NCBI GenBank assembly: GCA_001897445.1
Contig: MKSX01000030.1
Coordinates: 1 to 34,607 of the forward strand
Direction: 5' to 3'
Source of the DNA: Alphaproteobacteria bacterium 33-17
Lineage (GTDB): Bacteria; Pseudomonadota; Alphaproteobacteria; Rickettsiales; 33-17
Length of the DNA stretch: 34,607 nucleotides
The translations under genes were made by a program, and so were the position numbers. Under the pieces are notes generated by a model. The model was not told the origin of the DNA, did not search any database, and was given only the letters and a program-made list of their open reading frames with translations. Below are positions 23,744-31,998 of this stretch, one piece after another. The number at the start of each line of letters is the position of its first letter. Position 1 is the stretch's first letter.

Positions 23744-25042
23744 ATGGCTTCGTCAATAGAATCAATACAAAGAATGTTAAAATTAGTAATGGAAGAGAAG
23801 AAAAAGCCTCTAAATGAAATTATTAAAGGTTTGATGAACAGAGAAAAGCCTGTTTTACCATTAATTAAACCCAGTAAGAAAATTAGTCAGGGTTTTATAG
23901 ATCGCAGGTGGAACATTCTAAAAGAGCATACTAACGCAACTGATGAGGATCAGGAAAAATTATTAGATTCTAGTAAACCAATTGAAGACTATTCAGTTTA
24001 CGAAAACAACATTGAAAACTTCATCGGAATGGCAAGTATGCCTATAGGACTTATAGGTCCTTTAAAAATAAACGGGGCATTCGCTGAGGGCGAGTATTAT
24101 GTTCCGCTTGCAACTACCGAGGCAGCCCTTGTTGCTTCATATAATAGGGGCGCGATGGTAATTGGTGCATCAGGTGGATGTACCACATTTATATTGAATG
24201 AAGGTGTTTCAAGAGTTCCAGGTTTTGTATTTAACACTATGATTGATTCAGGGCAGTTTATTTTATGGGTTAGCGATAAGCTTGATATTTTTAAAGGAAT
24301 AGTAGAAGACACAACTAAGCACGGAAAGCTTGTTGACTTAAATACTACTTTAGAAGGTAACCACGTTTACCTTGATTTTGAGTTTACTACTGGTGATGCA
24401 GCAGGTCAGAACATGGTAACAATTTCTACCAATGCAATATATAATTATATTTTAGAAAACTGCCCTATAAAGCCAGTGCATTCATACATTGAAGCAAATT
24501 TTTCAGGTGATAAAAAAGCAAATGCCCAGTCTTTCCAAAATGTTCGCGGGAAAAAAGTGGTAGCAGAAGTAATTATACCAGGCAAGGTTATTGAAGATTT
24601 ACTTCATACAACGGCTGAAAAAATGGCAAAGCAGTGGGTATTGTCGGCGGTAGGCAGCATTATGAGCGGCTCAATTGGTGTGCAGGCGCATATTGCCAAT
24701 GGTTTGGCAGCTCTTTATATAGCAACTGGGCAGGATGCTGCATGTGTATCAGAGTCATCCATCGGCATTACTCGTGCGGAGCTTACAAATGACGGATCTT
24801 TATATGTATGCCTAACACTTCCAAATATTATTACAGGCACAATAGGTGGCGGTACAAAGCTTCCAAGTCAGTCGGCTGCACTTAATATAATGAACTGCTT
24901 GGGGGCAGGGAATTCAAGGAAATTTTCAGAAATATGTGCTGCAATGTGCTTAGCTGGTGAGTTATCAATAGCAGGGGCAATTTCAGCGGAACACTTTACA
25001 AGAGCGCATCAAAATTTAGCAAGAGGGAAAAATGGCAAGTAA
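23744..25042 (+). CDS. Hydroxymethylglutaryl-CoA reductase (class I-like)
   Basis: 432 residues. HMG-CoA reductase converts HMG-CoA to mevalonate with NAD(P)H. The family signatures are all visible: ENFIGMASMPIGLIGP (91-106), TTEAALVASYNRG with catalytic E126, SGDKKAN with lysine K257/K258, TGDAAGQNM (dinucleotide site, 216-224), TGQDAA with D331, GTIGGGTKLPSQ (365-376) and EHFTRAH with H422 at the position of the catalytic histidine. All four catalytic residues therefore appear intact. The class I features (DKK, GQD, GTIGGGT) outweigh class II. No other mevalonate-pathway gene is in the window, and most alphaproteobacteria use the MEP route, so its product may serve this cluster alone or the substrate may differ. 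It overlaps the next gene by 11 nt. Confidence 0.93.
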   Translation: MASSIESIQRMLKLVMEEKKKPLNEIIKGLMNREKPVLPLIKPSKKISQGFIDRRWNILKEHTNATDEDQEKLLDSSKPIEDYSVYENNIENFIGMASMPIGLIGPLKINGAFAEGEYYVPLATTEAALVASYNRGAMVIGASGGCTTFILNEGVSRVPGFVFNTMIDSGQFILWVSDKLDIFKGIVEDTTKHGKLVDLNTTLEGNHVYLDFEFTTGDAAGQNMVTISTNAIYNYILENCPIKPVHSYIEANFSGDKKANAQSFQNVRGKKVVAEVIIPGKVIEDLLHTTAEKMAKQWVLSAVGSIMSGSIGVQAHIANGLAALYIATGQDAACVSESSIGITRAELTNDGSLYVCLTLPNIITGTIGGGTKLPSQSAALNIMNCLGAGNSRKFSEICAAMCLAGELSIAGAISAEHFTRAHQNLARGKNGK

Positions 25043-25967
25043 TAACGACAATATATTTTTAAGACTATGGCAATACCAAAAAGAAAGATTTCCACTTATC
25101 GCTCATGGTATTTTAATACTGGCCTTTGTGCTTGCCGGAATGTTCATCTCAAGAATATTACGTGGTGATATTAGCTTCCCTGACTTTAATATAATGGCAA
25201 TGTGCTTTGTATGCGTGCTGTTTATATTTTTACAATTACGTATAGCTGATGAGTTTAAAGACTTTGAAGATGACAAAAACTTCAGACCCTACAGACCAGT
25301 TCCAAGAGGGCTTATAAGCCTTAAAGAGCTTTTTGTTTTAGGTATTATTACATGCGCTGCACAGCTTTATATAACATATTCGCTTAATATAAATCTAACA
25401 TATTTGCTTATAGCGGTTTGGGTATATTTAGGTTTAATGAGCGTTGAGTTTTTTGCTGTAGACTGGCTTAAAGCAAGACCATTTACATATATGTGGTCGC
25501 ACATGATAATCATAATGTTAATCAACCTATTTATTTCAGCATTTGACTGGGTTTTACAAGGTAATTCAATGCCTGAAGGATTAATATTTTTCTTGCTAAT
25601 GAGCTTTGGCGGTGGGTTTACTTTTGAAATTGGTAGGAAAATAAGATCGCCTGAAATTGAAGAAAAAGGCGTAGAAACTTACTCAGTTGTATGGGGTATG
25701 AAAAAGGCTACATACGCATGGTTTGGTGCTTTATCTCTACTATTTGGTGGGGGTATAATAACATCTTTTTATACTGGATACACTGTTTTAGCGGCAATAG
25801 TTACTATAGTTATGATGGCGTTAAATATATCTACAGGGCTAAAATTTATAGCAAAACCTACGCCTGCATTATCTAAGAAAATTGACACATTTTCAGGGCT
25901 TAGCGTTTTAATGGGATATTTGGCAATTGGCATCGTGCCATTAATACACAAAGTTTATTTTCAGTAA
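25032..25967 (+). CDS. UbiA-family prenyltransferase
   Basis: 311 residues with about eight or nine membrane segments. The first Asp-rich motif is DEFKDFEDD (73-81), followed by RPYRPVPRGLIS, the typical UbiA arrangement for binding Mg-prenyl diphosphate. The usual second motif (DxxxD, as in DIEGD) is replaced by a charged segment EIGRKIRSPEIEEKGVETYS (199-218), which sets it apart from UbiA, COX10 and homogentisate prenyltransferases. It would transfer a prenyl chain, or a related alkyl chain, to an unknown acceptor in the membrane. It starts inside the end of the reductase gene and lies 17 nt before the phosphotransferase, within the operon. Confidence 0.87.
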   Translation: MASNNDNIFLRLWQYQKERFPLIAHGILILAFVLAGMFISRILRGDISFPDFNIMAMCFVCVLFIFLQLRIADEFKDFEDDKNFRPYRPVPRGLISLKELFVLGIITCAAQLYITYSLNINLTYLLIAVWVYLGLMSVEFFAVDWLKARPFTYMWSHMIIIMLINLFISAFDWVLQGNSMPEGLIFFLLMSFGGGFTFEIGRKIRSPEIEEKGVETYSVVWGMKKATYAWFGALSLLFGGGIITSFYTGYTVLAAIVTIVMMALNISTGLKFIAKPTPALSKKIDTFSGLSVLMGYLAIGIVPLIHKVYFQ

Positions 25968-25984
25968 TCTAGCGGAGCATAATA

Positions 25985-28546
25985 ATGCAGTATATATACA
26001 CACAAAAAGACCCTATCAATGTAGCGAAAATTGGTGGAAAATCCGCATCACTTGCTAAAATGAATAAAGGCGGCTTTACAATACCTGAATGGTTTGCAAT
26101 TTCTCCTCAGGCTTTCCTTGATTCGCTGACAACTGAGCAAAAAGAAATGCTCCAGGATCATAGAGTTGAAGAAGTATTCGCTAAGCTTGAAATTAACCAA
26201 AAAGTCAAAGATGAAATCTCTAAAACTGTAGCAAAATTAGGACTTCACAAGTGTAAAATGGCGGTAAGATCTTCGGGCGTCATTGAAGATGGTAAAGAAA
26301 ATTCATTTGCAGGGCAGTTTGAAAGCTACTTATGGGTAACAGAAGCTGAGTTATTTGAATACGTAAAAAAAGTTTGGCATTCAGGCTTTAGCGAAAGAAT
26401 TTTTGAATATTATAAACAGCGTGATATCGATCCGTTATTTAGCTCGCCTGCAGTTTTAGTACAAAAAATGGTAAATGCCGATAAAGCTGGGGTAATATTT
26501 AGCGTTGACCCTGTTGAATATAACCCTAATAAAATGGTGCTTTCTGTTACTAAAGGCGTAGGTGACAAGCTCATGACAGGTGAGGTAGACGGTGATACTT
26601 ATTATTTAAGCCGTAAAGGGGAAATACTGAAATCTGATTTAATAGAAGACAATCACCCAATACTTAGCAAGTCAGAATGCAAGCAGGTTGGAGAGCTTGC
26701 TGTGAAAGTTGAGAAATATTTTCAGTCCCCGCAAGATATTGAATGGGCAATTGAAAATAAGAAAGTTTATTTACTTCAGTCAAGACCGATTACTACTATT
26801 AAAAACGCTTCTAAGCATGTTACCACCCTTTGGGACAATAGTAATATTGTTGAAAGCTACTCTGGCATTGTATCGCCACTTACATTTTCTTTTGCAAGCA
26901 CTGTTTATTCTGCCGTTTACAAAAGATTTTCTGAAATTATGGGTGTTCCGCGCAGTGTTATTTCCGAAAACCTCATAGTTTATGATAACTTCCTTGGTTT
27001 TATTAACGGAAGAATGTATTACAACTTGCTTAACTGGTATAAAATGATCATGTATCTGCCTGGGTTTACGCTTAATAGTAAGTTCATGGAGCAGATGATG
27101 GGCGTATCTGAGCCATTACCAGATAAAATCATGAGCCAGATTACTATAAAAACCTATACCACAAAAGATAAGCTTATTGCATGGTACAGGCTGATTATTT
27201 CTTCTGTGCAGTCACTTTATCAATTTATCAGGCTTGAACAAGAAATTAAGTACTTTTTTGATTTACTCCAAAAAACACTTTCCTGTTCTTCAAGTGACAT
27301 TGAAAATATGACTTTAGATGAGCTGGGAACCTATTTCCGTAATTTAGAGAAAGCTTTGATAAACAACTGGAACGCACCGCTTATCAATGACTTTTACTGT
27401 ATGATTTTCTTTGGTTTATCAAGAAAATTACTTAACAAATACCTTGGCAAAGAAGGTGAAGAACTACATAATTCTTTCCTCAAGCACCAGGGAAATATTA
27501 TTAGCGCAGAACCAGCTAAAAGAATTAAACAAATGGCTAAAGTTGCAGCAAAAAATAGCGCGCTTTTAGATGCATTAAAATCAGAAAATCAGGAAAAAAT
27601 CGTTGCTGCAATTAAGGCAGACAAAGAGTTTTCAGAGCTATACTATAGTTATTTAGATAAATTTGCAGATAGATGTTTGCAAGAGTTAAAGCTGGAAAGC
27701 CTTACGCTTGATGAAGACCCGTCAACATTCCAAAACACAATCTTAACATTTGCATTAAGTAATAATACAAACGACCATGAAGAAGAAAGCGATGATACAG
27801 AACCATACAATAAACTAAATAGCATGTTAAGCCACAAGCCAATTATGCTTGCCGTAACTAAATGGGTTATAAAACATGCGGTAAGGCTGGTTAGAAATCG
27901 TGAGAATCTTCGCTTTGAACGTACAAGACTGTTTGGAACTATTCGTAAAATATCAATTGCTACAGGTAAAAAGCTTTTAGCAATGGGTAAGCTAGAGCAT
28001 TACCGTGATATTTTTTACTTAGAGCTTGATGAAATACTGGGAATGTTTGAGGGAAGGCTTACAACTCTTAATCTTAAAAATCTGGTTGCTATCAGAAAAG
28101 AAGAGGCAGCTAATTATGAGAATATGGAAGATCCGCCGCAAAGATTCTTTATTACAGGGGCGGTATCGCTAAGTTTCGATAACATTGTTGCATCACGCCC
28201 CGAGGCTGATACATCCGATCCTAATGTACGTAAAGGTATTGGCTGCTGCCCAGGAATTCTAAGAGGCAAAGTTAGGGTGATTCATAATCCTAAAGAAGAT
28301 ATGTTAGCTCCGGGTGAAATACTGGTTGCTAAATTTACAGATCCAGGCTGGATCATGTTATTTGCCAATGCATCTGGTATTTTAGTGGAAAGAGGAAGCT
28401 TGCTTTCGCATTCGGCAATTGTTGCTCGTGAAATGGGAATACCGGCTGTAGTTTCGGTTCACGGACTTATGGAATGGCTAAAAACAGGTGATGAAGTTGA
28501 ATTTGATGGCGCTACAGGCGTAATTACAAGAATTATTAAAGAGTAG
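25985..28546 (+). CDS. PEP-synthase/rifampicin-phosphotransferase-like dikinase
   Basis: 853 residues in three parts. The ATP-grasp PPDK N-domain (about 1-270) contains RSSGVIEDGKENSFAGQFES at 95-114, VFSVDP-like GVIFSVDP, and QDIEWAIENKKVYLLQSRPI. The middle region (about 275-745) has no recognised motif. The C-terminal phosphohistidine domain contains CCPGILRGKVRVI and LLSHSAIVAREMGIPAVV, with the carrier H809. The protein ends after the His domain, so it lacks the PEP/pyruvate TIM barrel of PpsA and PPDK. This is the layout of rifampicin phosphotransferase, which uses ATP to phosphorylate a hydroxyl on its substrate and releases AMP and Pi. In this operon the acceptor is probably an intermediate of the pathway, not an antibiotic (inferred). 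Confidence 0.88.
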   Translation: MQYIYTQKDPINVAKIGGKSASLAKMNKGGFTIPEWFAISPQAFLDSLTTEQKEMLQDHRVEEVFAKLEINQKVKDEISKTVAKLGLHKCKMAVRSSGVIEDGKENSFAGQFESYLWVTEAELFEYVKKVWHSGFSERIFEYYKQRDIDPLFSSPAVLVQKMVNADKAGVIFSVDPVEYNPNKMVLSVTKGVGDKLMTGEVDGDTYYLSRKGEILKSDLIEDNHPILSKSECKQVGELAVKVEKYFQSPQDIEWAIENKKVYLLQSRPITTIKNASKHVTTLWDNSNIVESYSGIVSPLTFSFASTVYSAVYKRFSEIMGVPRSVISENLIVYDNFLGFINGRMYYNLLNWYKMIMYLPGFTLNSKFMEQMMGVSEPLPDKIMSQITIKTYTTKDKLIAWYRLIISSVQSLYQFIRLEQEIKYFFDLLQKTLSCSSSDIENMTLDELGTYFRNLEKALINNWNAPLINDFYCMIFFGLSRKLLNKYLGKEGEELHNSFLKHQGNIISAEPAKRIKQMAKVAAKNSALLDALKSENQEKIVAAIKADKEFSELYYSYLDKFADRCLQELKLESLTLDEDPSTFQNTILTFALSNNTNDHEEESDDTEPYNKLNSMLSHKPIMLAVTKWVIKHAVRLVRNRENLRFERTRLFGTIRKISIATGKKLLAMGKLEHYRDIFYLELDEILGMFEGRLTTLNLKNLVAIRKEEAANYENMEDPPQRFFITGAVSLSFDNIVASRPEADTSDPNVRKGIGCCPGILRGKVRVIHNPKEDMLAPGEILVAKFTDPGWIMLFANASGILVERGSLLSHSAIVAREMGIPAVVSVHGLMEWLKTGDEVEFDGATGVITRIIKE

Positions 28547-28554
28547 GTATAGAC

Positions 28555-29664
28555 ATGAGTTCTGAAATTGCGGCAAAAGCTAGTTTTGAAATAATAAGAT
28601 ATGCCCAGTGCTGGGAAGACGCGGATATTCTGGTTAAAGGTCTTGATGTTAAAGAAGGTGACGTATGTCTGTCGATTGCATCAGCTGGTGATAATAGTTT
28701 TGCAATGCTGGTTAACAACCCTAAAAAAGTAATCTGCATGGATTTAAGTCAGGCGCAGCTTTACTGCGTAGAATTAAGAGTTGCTTGCTACAAACATTTA
28801 TCACATCAGGAATTTTTAGAGCTGCTTGGTTCATATGACTCAAATAACAGACTTAAAATTTATGAAAAAATAAGACCGTATATAAGTAAAGAAGCACAGG
28901 AATTTTGGGATGATAAAAAAGATATGATAGAAAAATTCGGTGCTGCAGGAACAGGTAAATTTGAAAAATACTTTGCTATTTTCAGAGACTTTGTATTACC
29001 CCTTACTCAGTCATCAAGCAATCTTAAAAAAGTTGCAGAATCTATGACAAAAGCTGAGCGTGAAGAGTTTTACGATAACAAATGGAATAATTTTATGTGG
29101 AGATCGCTTATAAAATTATTCTTCTCTAAAACTGTCATGGGTATTATGGGTAGAGATCCTTCGTTTTTCAATTACGTAGAAGGCAGCATGTATGACCATA
29201 TATCGGGCAGAATAAAACATGCGTTTACTAATCTTGATCCGTCACTTAACCCATATTTTTACTGGATTTTAACAGGCAAGCATTCTAAAAACGCACTGCC
29301 AATGAATTTAAGACCAGAAAACTTTGAGATTATCAAAAAGAATATAGACAGGCTTGAATGGCATAAAATGTCATTTGAAGATGTTGTTAAAAAATGCCAG
29401 TCTGAAAATCTAAAAATCAATAAGTTTAACTTAAGCGACATTTTTGAATATATGTCGGTAGATAACTACAGAACGATTTTAAATCAAATTTTGTCAGTCA
29501 GTGACAAAGGCGCACGCTTAGCATACTGGAATATGTTAGTTCCGCGCTCAAGACCAGACGATATGGCAAATAAAATTAAGAAACTTGAGGATTTAAGCAA
29601 AGACTTATTTTACAATGATAAAGCCTTTTTCTACTGTAATTTTCACATAGAAGAGGTGATTTAA
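28555..29664 (+). CDS. DUF3419 protein, BtaA-like SAM-dependent 3-amino-3-carboxypropyltransferase
   Basis: 369 residues. The Rossmann SAM-binding motif reads LSIASAGDNSFAML (39-52), with the acidic residue in VICMDLSQAQ (59-68), followed by ELRVACYK. These are the DUF3419 hallmarks seen in BtaA, which moves the 3-amino-3-carboxypropyl group of SAM onto diacylglycerol on the way to betaine lipids. A later block FNLSDIFEYMS (about 295-305) is also typical. BtaA is normally paired with the N-methyltransferase BtaB; no such gene occurs here. The likely product is a homoserine ether of a lipid or prenyl alcohol, but the acceptor is unknown. It lies 8 nt after the dikinase gene and 3 nt before the kinase-like gene. 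Confidence 0.88.
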   Translation: MSSEIAAKASFEIIRYAQCWEDADILVKGLDVKEGDVCLSIASAGDNSFAMLVNNPKKVICMDLSQAQLYCVELRVACYKHLSHQEFLELLGSYDSNNRLKIYEKIRPYISKEAQEFWDDKKDMIEKFGAAGTGKFEKYFAIFRDFVLPLTQSSSNLKKVAESMTKAEREEFYDNKWNNFMWRSLIKLFFSKTVMGIMGRDPSFFNYVEGSMYDHISGRIKHAFTNLDPSLNPYFYWILTGKHSKNALPMNLRPENFEIIKKNIDRLEWHKMSFEDVVKKCQSENLKINKFNLSDIFEYMSVDNYRTILNQILSVSDKGARLAYWNMLVPRSRPDDMANKIKKLEDLSKDLFYNDKAFFYCNFHIEEVI

Positions 29665-29667
29665 TCC

Positions 29668-30987
29668 ATGCCTTTGGTAAGTATTACCGAGTGTTATTAT
29701 ATTGCTGCAATTGTACTAAGCATATCATTTTTTAATATTGTGCTTAGCAGAATTGCGGGTTATTTCAATATTCAGGATGAATTTCAGCGAAAAGCTGTGC
29801 ATGTTACAGTTGGTATTGCTACAATATCATATCCGTTTATCTTTGATTCTTACCACGGCGCTATCCTCACCAATATCATATTAGTTGCGTTATCTTTATT
29901 AATTAAAAAAGTGAAATTCTTTTACAACTTAGCTGGAAAGTCGCTTTACGCAGTTAAAAGAAAATCAAAGGGCGAATTTTATTTTTTAATAGGTTCTGGC
30001 GCTCTTGCTTACCTTTCAATGCACAACATTTTTATTTACGTTGTCTCTATGTCACTGCTTACATTCTCAGACACTGTAGCGGCATTAATAGGCGTAAATT
30101 ATGCCAAGGTATCCTTTAGTGGTGTTGATGGTAAAAAAAGCTATGAGGGAATGTTTACCTTCTTTATTTTCAGCTTAGTACTAATATTAATTACAATGCT
30201 TTTGCTTTCTGACAATCTTTCTATACCTCATAAATCAATGGTGGTGATTGCTACTATTACCGCAATAGTGGTTACTATAATAGAAGCTTGTGCATGGGAC
30301 GGGCTGGATAATATTCTTATACCGCTTTCAACATATAGCTTACTTAGTAATTTAATACCAAAGCCACTAAGCGTGTTAATGCTGGATCTATCATCGATCA
30401 TGGTATTTTTAGTACTGGTATATTACAGAAAAGACATAAGGCTTATGACCCAGGCAAAACTTGGGCTATTGCTTATTGCTTTTTACTTATGGGTGGTTAA
30501 AGGTTTGTGGTGGTTATTGCCATTTGTAATTGTTAGAGCCGTAGTGCCATTTTTAGTAAAAATTGAACATGAAGCAAGGTTTGATATAAAGGCAGTAATT
30601 TCAATGGGGGGCGCACCATTTGTATGGTCTGTTATAAGCCAGCATTTCCCTAATGTAAACTTTTATACAGCGGTTTTAACTGCTGCAATATCAACACTTT
30701 CTATTTTGGTAATTATCAGGCTTGATGATAAGAAAATCAAAATATCTACGTCAAATATTGTGCTTTATACTTCAGTAGCGTGCGCACTTATAATGCCAAT
30801 TTATTATCTATATGATCCCAAGAATATCAAAGAATTTATCATATATCACGCACCTAAAATGTATATAATTTGCTGCATAACCACATTTGGGTTTGTTAGA
30901 TTTTGTGAAGTTTTATCGAAAAAAATACCAATTTGGAAAAGGCATTTCTTATTTACTATGCTCGCATCTGGATTAGGCATGGTTTAA
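29668..30987 (+). CDS. Phytol/dolichol-kinase-like membrane protein with extra C-terminal membrane half
   Basis: 439 residues, polytopic. The N-terminal ~225 residues carry the marks of CTP-dependent polyprenol/phytol/diacylglycerol kinases (VTE5, SEC59, DGK1): RKAVHV (41-46), DTVAALIG (135-142), GKKSYEG (155-161) and EACAWDGLDNILIPL (206-220). Members of this branch are usually near 200-300 residues. Here another ~200 residues with about six membrane segments follow (about 235-439), for which I recognise no family; MGGAPFVW near 305 is the most motif-like stretch. It probably phosphorylates a membrane-embedded alcohol made or used by the operon. The ribosome site GAGGTG lies within the end of the upstream gene. 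Confidence 0.83.
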   Translation: MPLVSITECYYIAAIVLSISFFNIVLSRIAGYFNIQDEFQRKAVHVTVGIATISYPFIFDSYHGAILTNIILVALSLLIKKVKFFYNLAGKSLYAVKRKSKGEFYFLIGSGALAYLSMHNIFIYVVSMSLLTFSDTVAALIGVNYAKVSFSGVDGKKSYEGMFTFFIFSLVLILITMLLLSDNLSIPHKSMVVIATITAIVVTIIEACAWDGLDNILIPLSTYSLLSNLIPKPLSVLMLDLSSIMVFLVLVYYRKDIRLMTQAKLGLLLIAFYLWVVKGLWWLLPFVIVRAVVPFLVKIEHEARFDIKAVISMGGAPFVWSVISQHFPNVNFYTAVLTAAISTLSILVIIRLDDKKIKISTSNIVLYTSVACALIMPIYYLYDPKNIKEFIIYHAPKMYIICCITTFGFVRFCEVLSKKIPIWKRHFLFTMLASGLGMV

Positions 30988-31005
30988 TTTTAACAGGCAA
31001 GTATT

Positions 31006-31998
31006 ATGACAACACATATTATATCAAATCTTCAGGAACTAAGTAATTTTGAGTTTGAAATTCCTAACTTAAGTCTGGATCATATCAAGTTTGATAGACC
31101 AAATAGCATATTGCTTCATGAAGAAAATTCTAAAATTCGTAATATGCTATCTATTTGGTTTGATCCTCAAATAAAAGAATTCAAAGATAAAAAAGTAGCA
31201 TACATTGGTCATATTCATGTAGAAAACGAAGATATACTTTTAAAGCTTATAAATGAAGCAAAAGCTTATATCAAAAACAAAGGCTACAACTATGTTATAT
31301 CACCAATGGATGGCTCAACCTGGAAGAAATACAGACTAGTTGTCGATGGTGATAAAACTATCCCGCCATTTTACTTAGAGCCGCTAACACCTGATTATTT
31401 TGTAAAAGGTTTTGTTGATTCTGGATTTAAGCCTATCTCAACCTATTATTCTACATTAGTTACTCCATCATCAGAAAGCCTTGCAAAAATTGATGAAATA
31501 ACTGCAAATCTTGCGAAATATAATATTACCATAGATAACATCCAAAACTTTTTGCATGATAAACAAAAGTTCATAAATGATATTTATCATCTAACTATCA
31601 ATGGTTTTGAAGGTAATTATTTATATAGTCCTCTTTCAATTCAGGAATTTTCGGTAATGTATATGCCATTACTTGAAAAACTCGACCCTAAATATTTTGT
31701 TGTAGCAGTGCATGAAGGAAAAATAATAGGTTATCTGCTTAATTATCCAAATTATAATGAAATGATGACGGGTAAAATCAATACTTTCGTACTTAAAACC
31801 TTAACAGTTGACAGTAAATATGCAGGCAAAAAGATTGGAACCTTATTTTATCATATGGCAAGCAAGCTGGCGCTTCAGGATGGGTTTACAAATGTAATAC
31901 ACTCCTTAATGCAGGAAGATAATTACTCGTTAAAAATCAGTCATAAAATGGGTGCTAAAAATATTCGTAAATATCAGGTATTTGGGTGCGACTTATGA
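31006..31998 (+). CDS. GNAT-family acyltransferase
   Basis: 330 residues. The C-terminal ~130 residues form a GNAT fold: YFVVAVHEGKIIGYLLNYP (beta strands), FVLKTLTVDSKYAGKKIG leading into the acyl-CoA pyrophosphate loop (about 260-282), and a last helix MQEDNYSLKISHKMGA. The N-terminal ~190 residues resemble a second, degenerate acyltransferase-like half (YIKNKGYNYVISPMDGSTW). It would acylate an amine or hydroxyl. In context the free amino group left by the DUF3419 step is an attractive acceptor, by analogy with N-acylation in ornithine-lipid synthesis (inferred). Its stop overlaps the start of the ligase gene (ATGA). Confidence 0.85.
   Translation: MTTHIISNLQELSNFEFEIPNLSLDHIKFDRPNSILLHEENSKIRNMLSIWFDPQIKEFKDKKVAYIGHIHVENEDILLKLINEAKAYIKNKGYNYVISPMDGSTWKKYRLVVDGDKTIPPFYLEPLTPDYFVKGFVDSGFKPISTYYSTLVTPSSESLAKIDEITANLAKYNITIDNIQNFLHDKQKFINDIYHLTINGFEGNYLYSPLSIQEFSVMYMPLLEKLDPKYFVVAVHEGKIIGYLLNYPNYNEMMTGKINTFVLKTLTVDSKYAGKKIGTLFYHMASKLALQDGFTNVIHSLMQEDNYSLKISHKMGAKNIRKYQVFGCDL

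Noticed and set aside
25985..28546. Housekeeping phosphoenolpyruvate synthase or pyruvate phosphate dikinase
   Set aside because: The C-terminal PEP/pyruvate TIM-barrel domain is missing; the protein ends shortly after the phosphohistidine domain.
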